64,000 bases of DNA from Aestuariimicrobium sp. p3-SID1156. Its GTDB lineage: Bacteria; Actinomycetota; Actinomycetes; Propionibacteriales; Propionibacteriaceae. The stretch spans positions 186,001 to 250,000 of the forward strand of contig NZ_JALXXB010000003.1 in assembly GCF_025144225.1 (NCBI RefSeq). The letters are read 5' to 3'. Both the position numbers and the translations under genes were made by a program. Of this stretch, positions 57,977 to 64,000 are shown one piece after another. Under the pieces are notes generated by a model. That model ran no database searches. It was not told the DNA's origin and saw only the letters and a program-made list of their open reading frames with translations. Each line of letters opens with the position of its first letter. Position 1 is the stretch's first letter.

Positions 57977-57999
<23 letters not shown>
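57028..57999 (-). CDS. xerD: Tyrosine recombinase XerD
   Basis: XerD resolves chromosome dimers at dif together with XerC, activated by FtsK. The 323-residue protein has the N-terminal SAM-like core-binding domain ([27 protein letters not shown], read in pieces) and the catalytic residues Arg in GTGARISEVCGL near 167, HxxR in SPHSLRHSFATHLL near 266, GH in LGHSSVTTTQIYT and the nucleophile Tyr near 301. A 12-bp gap separates its end from parA. Its start overlaps the NUDIX gene by 23 bp. Confidence 0.94.
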
Positions 58000-60363
<2,364 letters not shown>

Positions 60364-60486
60364 TCATAGGGTGTCACGCCCGGATACGTGTCCCCGTGTG
60401 ATCGCCCTCCCTCGCACCGCAAGTCACCACTGCGCGAATGTTCCACCCCGCTGGGCAGCTGGGGCGGTTCATGAGAGCATGCACTC

Positions 60487-61533
60487 ATGCGACTGCCCAT
60501 TGAAGCGCCAGTGGCACCCATGTTGGCCCGTCTCGTCGACGACATCCCTTCACAGGACTCCATTCCCGGCGGCTACGTCTACGAGCCGAAGTGGGATGGT
60601 TTTCGGTGCGTGGTGCTGCGCGACGGCGACCAGCTGGAGCTGGCCAGCCGCATGAACCGTTCCCTGAACGCCTACTTCCCCGAGGTGGTCGAGTCCCTGT
60701 GCCAGACCCTGCCGGACCGTTGTGTCATCGACGGTGAAATCATCATGCCCTTCGGCCCCGAGGGTTCCCAGCGCCTCGACTGGGACGCCCTCTGCGAGCG
60801 CATGCATCCCTCGCTGCGGCGGGTCGCTCGTCCCTCGGAGCAGCACCCGGCCCACTTGGTGGTGTTCGACGTGCTTGCCCTGGGTGATCGTGACCTCACC
60901 GACGAACCGCTACGGACGCGCCGGGCTGTGCTGGAGGACATCTTCCTCACCATCCCGGACAGCTCCGGCCTGCACGTCACGGCCCAGACCGCGGACGCCG
61001 AGAGGGCACGCGAGTGGTTCGACCAGTTCGAGGGCCACGGCCTGGACGGCATCATGGTCAAGGAGTGCGAGAGCAGCTACGAGTTCGGCCGGCGGAGTTG
61101 GCAGAAGGTCAAGCATAACCGCACCGCTGAGGTGGTCGTGCTGGGCTATCGGCGGACGCCCCGGCACCGCGGCGTGGGGCGTGTGCTGCTGGGCCTGTAC
61201 GGGTCCGATGACGAGGCGCTCTACTACGTCGGGTCCGTCGAGCACCTCACCGCGGGCCAGCGGGTGGACATGCTGCAGGAGTTCGCCGGCCTCGAGATCG
61301 CTGAATCCCGGGTGGACGTGATCGGGCTCTCGCCGATGAACTCAGTGACCCAGCCGACGATCTTCCTGCGCCCTGAGTTGGTGATGGAGGTCGAGTTCGA
61401 CCAGTTGGAGGGACGCCAGTTCCGCCACCCCGCCAAGTTTCGTCGCTGGCGACCGGACCGTGATGCCCACTCCTGCCGAGTGGACCAGTTGGGCGTGGGT
61501 TCGGCCTACGACCTGGCGACAGTCCTCGACTGA
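60487..61533 (+). CDS. ligC: ATP-dependent DNA ligase (LigC type)
   Basis: A 348-residue ATP-dependent ligase that probably seals nicks in repair. The adenylation lysine is in YEPKWDGFR near residue 34, with DGEIIMP, the FDVLALGD motif III region, DGIMVKE (motif IV) and WQKVKHNR (motif V). A C-terminal OB-fold follows. The layout matches mycobacterial LigC, not LigD, since no polymerase or nuclease domain is attached and no ku gene is nearby. Its last 28 bp overlap the convergent end of recN. It stands on the plus strand within a minus-strand block. Confidence 0.92.
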   Translation: MRLPIEAPVAPMLARLVDDIPSQDSIPGGYVYEPKWDGFRCVVLRDGDQLELASRMNRSLNAYFPEVVESLCQTLPDRCVIDGEIIMPFGPEGSQRLDWDALCERMHPSLRRVARPSEQHPAHLVVFDVLALGDRDLTDEPLRTRRAVLEDIFLTIPDSSGLHVTAQTADAERAREWFDQFEGHGLDGIMVKECESSYEFGRRSWQKVKHNRTAEVVVLGYRRTPRHRGVGRVLLGLYGSDDEALYYVGSVEHLTAGQRVDMLQEFAGLEIAESRVDVIGLSPMNSVTQPTIFLRPELVMEVEFDQLEGRQFRHPAKFRRWRPDRDAHSCRVDQLGVGSAYDLATVLD

Positions 61534-63227
61534 GGCGCTGCGCCACCGGACGACTGAGCCTCAGCCAGGAGTTCTCGGGCATGCTCCCGTGCGGCCTCAG
61601 CCTTGTCCATGCCGCCCATCATGCGAGCGAGCTCGGCTTCGCGCTCGGCGCCCTCGACCAGGCTCACACCGCTGGCGGTGACCTCGCCATCTGACTGCTT
61701 GTGGACGACGTACTGCTGGTCGGCGAAGGCAGCCACCTGGGCGAGGTGGGTCACCACCAGCACCTGGGAGTGTTGGGCAAGCCGAGCCAGGCGTCGACCC
61801 ACTTCGAGCGCGACCGCGCCGCCGATACCGGAGTCGACCTCGTCGAAGACGAAGGTATGATCCTGCGCGTCTCCGGCCAGGATCACCTCCAGGGCGAGTC
61901 GGACGCGCGAGAGTTCGCCACCCGAGGCGACCTTGCCCAGCGGTTGCGGCGGGCTGCCGGCGTTGGCGGCAAAGACCAGGTGCACGCTTTCTGCCCCGTG
62001 CGGGCCGGGTTCGGGGAGCGGGTCGAGCTGGAAGCCCAGCCGGGCATGCGGCATGGCCAGCGCGGACAGTTCCACGGTGACAAGTTCAGCCAGCCGCTCG
62101 GCTCCCTCGCGGCGGGTCGCGGTGATCCCTGCTGCGGAGCGGTCCAGTTCCTGGGTGAGTCGGGCAACCTCCGCTCGCAGGTGCCCGATACGTTCGTCGC
62201 TGCCCTCGAGTTCGCCGAGGCGGAGGGCTGACTCCTCCGCCCACGCGAGCACCTCGTCGATGGTGGTCCCGTACTTGCGGGTGAGCCCGGCCAGGGCTGC
62301 CTGCCGAGCCACGACGGCCTCGAAGCGGGCCGGGTCGGCCTCCAGGTCCTGCCGGTAGGAGGCGACATCGGCGGCGAGGTCACTAACCAGGACCAGGGCC
62401 TCCTCCACTCGGTCCGAGAGATCACGTGCAGTTGCGTCCAGGTCGGCGAGGGTGGACAGGGTGCGACGTGCTGAGCCGACCAGTCCGACGGCCCCGGGCG
62501 CTTCCAGGTCACCCTCGTCGCTGCCGCTGATCTGGAGCGAGGCCTCCTCCGCGAGGCTGCGCAGCTGGTCCAGGGAGGCGAGCCGCGCGGCCTCGACCGC
62601 CAACTCGGAGTCCTCCCCCGGCTGGGGGTCGACGCCGGAGATCTCCTCCAGCCCATGGCGGAGAAGGTCGGCCTCGCGGGCACGCTCCATCGATCGCTGG
62701 ACCAGATCGTCGAGTTCAGCCTGCAAGGTACGACGGCTCTGGTGGAGCTCCTGGTGAGCGGCGAGCGCCTGCAGGTGGTCTGCCCCGCAGAAGCGGTCCA
62801 GAACATCGCGCTGGCGTTCGCTGCTGGCCAGTCGGACCTGTTCGGACTGGCCATGAATCGTGGCGACGGTGGAGGTCAGGGCACCGAGCCCACCAATCGT
62901 TGCCTGGGCGCCGCCGACGACGGCACGCGAACGACCCTGGTGGCTGACCTGACGGCTGACCAGCAGTTCGCCGTCCTCCAGGTCGCCACCGAGTTCCTCC
63001 ACCAGAGCCGGCTCAATGCCCTCGAAGCGGCCCTCGACGAGGGCACGGTCGCTGCCATGGCGCACGACTCCGGCATCCGCGCGGCCACCCAGCAGCAAGC
63101 CGAGGCCACTGGTGACCATCGTCTTGCCCGCACCTGTTTCGCCGGTGAGGGCGATCATGCCGGGACCGAGGTCGATGCTCGCCTCCGCGATCACACCGAG
63201 GTTGCGGATCCTCAATTGGCGGAGCAT
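61506..63227 (-). CDS. recN: DNA repair protein RecN
   Basis: RecN is an SMC-like ATPase that acts early in double-strand break repair. The 573-residue protein has the N-terminal LRIRNLGVIAEASIDLGPG and Walker A LTGETGAGKTMV near residues 29-40. Two coiled-coil stretches flank the middle, and the C-terminal signature KVASGGELSRVRLALEVIL, FDEVDSGIGGAVALEV Walker B and VTHLAQVAAFAD follow. It starts 1 bp after the nadK stop codon. Confidence 0.96.
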   Translation of the reverse strand: MLRQLRIRNLGVIAEASIDLGPGMIALTGETGAGKTMVTSGLGLLLGGRADAGVVRHGSDRALVEGRFEGIEPALVEELGGDLEDGELLVSRQVSHQGRSRAVVGGAQATIGGLGALTSTVATIHGQSEQVRLASSERQRDVLDRFCGADHLQALAAHQELHQSRRTLQAELDDLVQRSMERAREADLLRHGLEEISGVDPQPGEDSELAVEAARLASLDQLRSLAEEASLQISGSDEGDLEAPGAVGLVGSARRTLSTLADLDATARDLSDRVEEALVLVSDLAADVASYRQDLEADPARFEAVVARQAALAGLTRKYGTTIDEVLAWAEESALRLGELEGSDERIGHLRAEVARLTQELDRSAAGITATRREGAERLAELVTVELSALAMPHARLGFQLDPLPEPGPHGAESVHLVFAANAGSPPQPLGKVASGGELSRVRLALEVILAGDAQDHTFVFDEVDSGIGGAVALEVGRRLARLAQHSQVLVVTHLAQVAAFADQQYVVHKQSDGEVTASGVSLVEGAEREAELARMMGGMDKAEAAREHARELLAEAQSSGGAAPQSRTVARS

Positions 63228-63228
63228 C

Positions 63229-64000
63229 TCAGCCCCGCCAGCCCTCGACGCTCAGGTCGAACTTCTTCACCAGACGCGTCGTGAAGGGCTGTTCGGTGAG
63301 TCGCGCCAGGCGCAGCGGATGGTACCCGCGGCGCACGGTGACCAGGGTGCCGGGGGTGACGTCGACCGTGCGCCGCCCATCGCACCAGACCACCCCTCCG
63401 GACAGATTGTCCCCCTGCAGCGCGACGGCGACGTGGGAACCCGGGCTGAGCACCATGGGGCGGGCGAACAGCGCATGGGCCGATAGCGGGACCAGTTCGA
63501 TGGCCTCGACATCGGGCCACATCACCGGACCACCAGCGCTGAAGGCGTAGGCCGTGGAGCCGGTGGGTGTCGAGACCAGGACGCCATCACACCCCCACCG
63601 GGAGATCGGCCTGTCGTCGACACTGACCAGGACCTCGAGCATGCGTTCCCTGGCCGCCTTCTCCAGGCTGACCTCGTTGATGGCGAAGGACTCCCAGAGG
63701 GTGTGGCCCTGGTCATCACTGACGGTCACCCATAGTGTCAGGCGTTCCTCCACCGCGTAGCTGCGCTCGAGGACTCGTGTGGTCAGCGAGGGCAGGTCGG
63801 ATCGCTCGAGTTCAGCCAGGAAACCGACGTGCCCCAGGTTGACGCCCAGCAGCGGCACCTCTGCCTCGTGCGCCCACTCGGCGGCACGCAGGATGGTGCC
63901 GTCGCCACCGAAGACCACCACGAGCTCGACGGTGTCGTCCAGGTGCTCACGGACGCGAAGGGCGCCTTCCTCCACGAGTTCGGGCAGCCGGCTGCTGACC
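63229..64000 (-). CDS. nadK: NAD kinase (5' end cut by window edge)
   Basis: NadK phosphorylates NAD to NADP. The visible 256 C-terminal residues include the GGDGT motif (VVFGGDGTILRAAEW), LGVNLGHVGFLAE, NEVSLEK, and STPTGSTAYAFSAGGPV with the conserved NAD-binding residues. The start codon lies beyond the right edge. The order nadK-recN is the common actinobacterial one. Confidence 0.95.
   Translation of the reverse strand, partial: VSSRLPELVEEGALRVREHLDDTVELVVVFGGDGTILRAAEWAHEAEVPLLGVNLGHVGFLAELERSDLPSLTTRVLERSYAVEERLTLWVTVSDDQGHTLWESFAINEVSLEKAARERMLEVLVSVDDRPISRWGCDGVLVSTPTGSTAYAFSAGGPVMWPDVEAIELVPLSAHALFARPMVLSPGSHVAVALQGDNLSGGVVWCDGRRTVDVTPGTLVTVRRGYHPLRLARLTEQPFTTRLVKKFDLSVEGWRG

Overview
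The window is chromosomal DNA of a high-GC actinobacterium. Gene content and order match well-known actinobacterial blocks: recA-recX-rny, clgR-cinA-pgsA-rimO-ftsK, leuCD-IclR-hup-tRNA(Glu/Gln), ilvBNC, helY-tatC-tatA-pafC-pafB-pafA, and recN-pyrG-NUDIX-xerD-parA-scpA-scpB-rluB. I infer a member of the Propionibacteriales or a near relative, but nothing here fixes the genus. No insertion sequence, prophage, CRISPR array, rRNA or replication origin was seen. Coding density is very high, and no gene-free stretch exceeds 300 bp. The longest gaps are 34836-35115 (ilv leader plus a terminator), 24387-24650 (tRNA terminator, otherwise nothing recognised), 2164-2421 (recA control region), 30914-31142 (cspA leader) and 11083-11299 (nothing recognised).

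Layout. 1-2616: rny (cut by the window edge), recX, recA and a DUF3046 gene on the minus strand. 2698-8168: the giant helicase lhr and a DeoR regulator on plus. 8185-15106: clgR, cinA/pncC, pgsA, rimO, a sigma-like membrane protein and ftsK on minus. 15191-21002: thiL, a DUF3515 lipoprotein, ddl, an acyltransferase, pyrE, a PLP decarboxylase and a small leaderless gene. 21011-24849: an 18-bp tandem repeat, leuD-leuC, an IclR regulator, HU, tRNA-Glu and tRNA-Gln. 24944-28080: a CPBP protease, an FAH-family hydrolase and deoA. 28119-34982: the branched-chain amino acid block (cimA, leuB, cspA, ilvC, ilvN, ilvB and an attenuator leader). 35116-38829: a membrane protein and the hisF, dehydrogenase, HIT, GT87-like operon. 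38904-42375: tldD-tldE-DUF4112. 42444-53426: helY, a lipid kinase, tatC, tatA, a small membrane protein, pafC, pafB, gluQ, an FKBP lipoprotein and pafA. 53469-64000: the chromosome-segregation and pyrG operon, ligC, recN and nadK (cut by the window edge).

How the genes work together. cimA, leuB, leuCD and ilvBNC supply isoleucine, leucine and valine, with visible control by an IclR-family palindrome and by a leader-peptide attenuator. DNA repair is prominent (recA, recX, recN, lhr, ligC). recA carries both a near-consensus LexA box and a PafBC/RecA-NDp-type promoter, while pafB and pafC lie elsewhere in the same window.

The most striking non-coding pattern is a repeated leaderless-promoter layout: a TAnnnT-like hexamer, then 6 or 7 bases, then an ATG or GTG with no ribosome-binding site. 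It recurs in front of more than a dozen genes and helps to fix start codons. I did not find a clearly new multi-gene system. The findings concern regulation, unusual gene neighbours and a few uncharacterised proteins.
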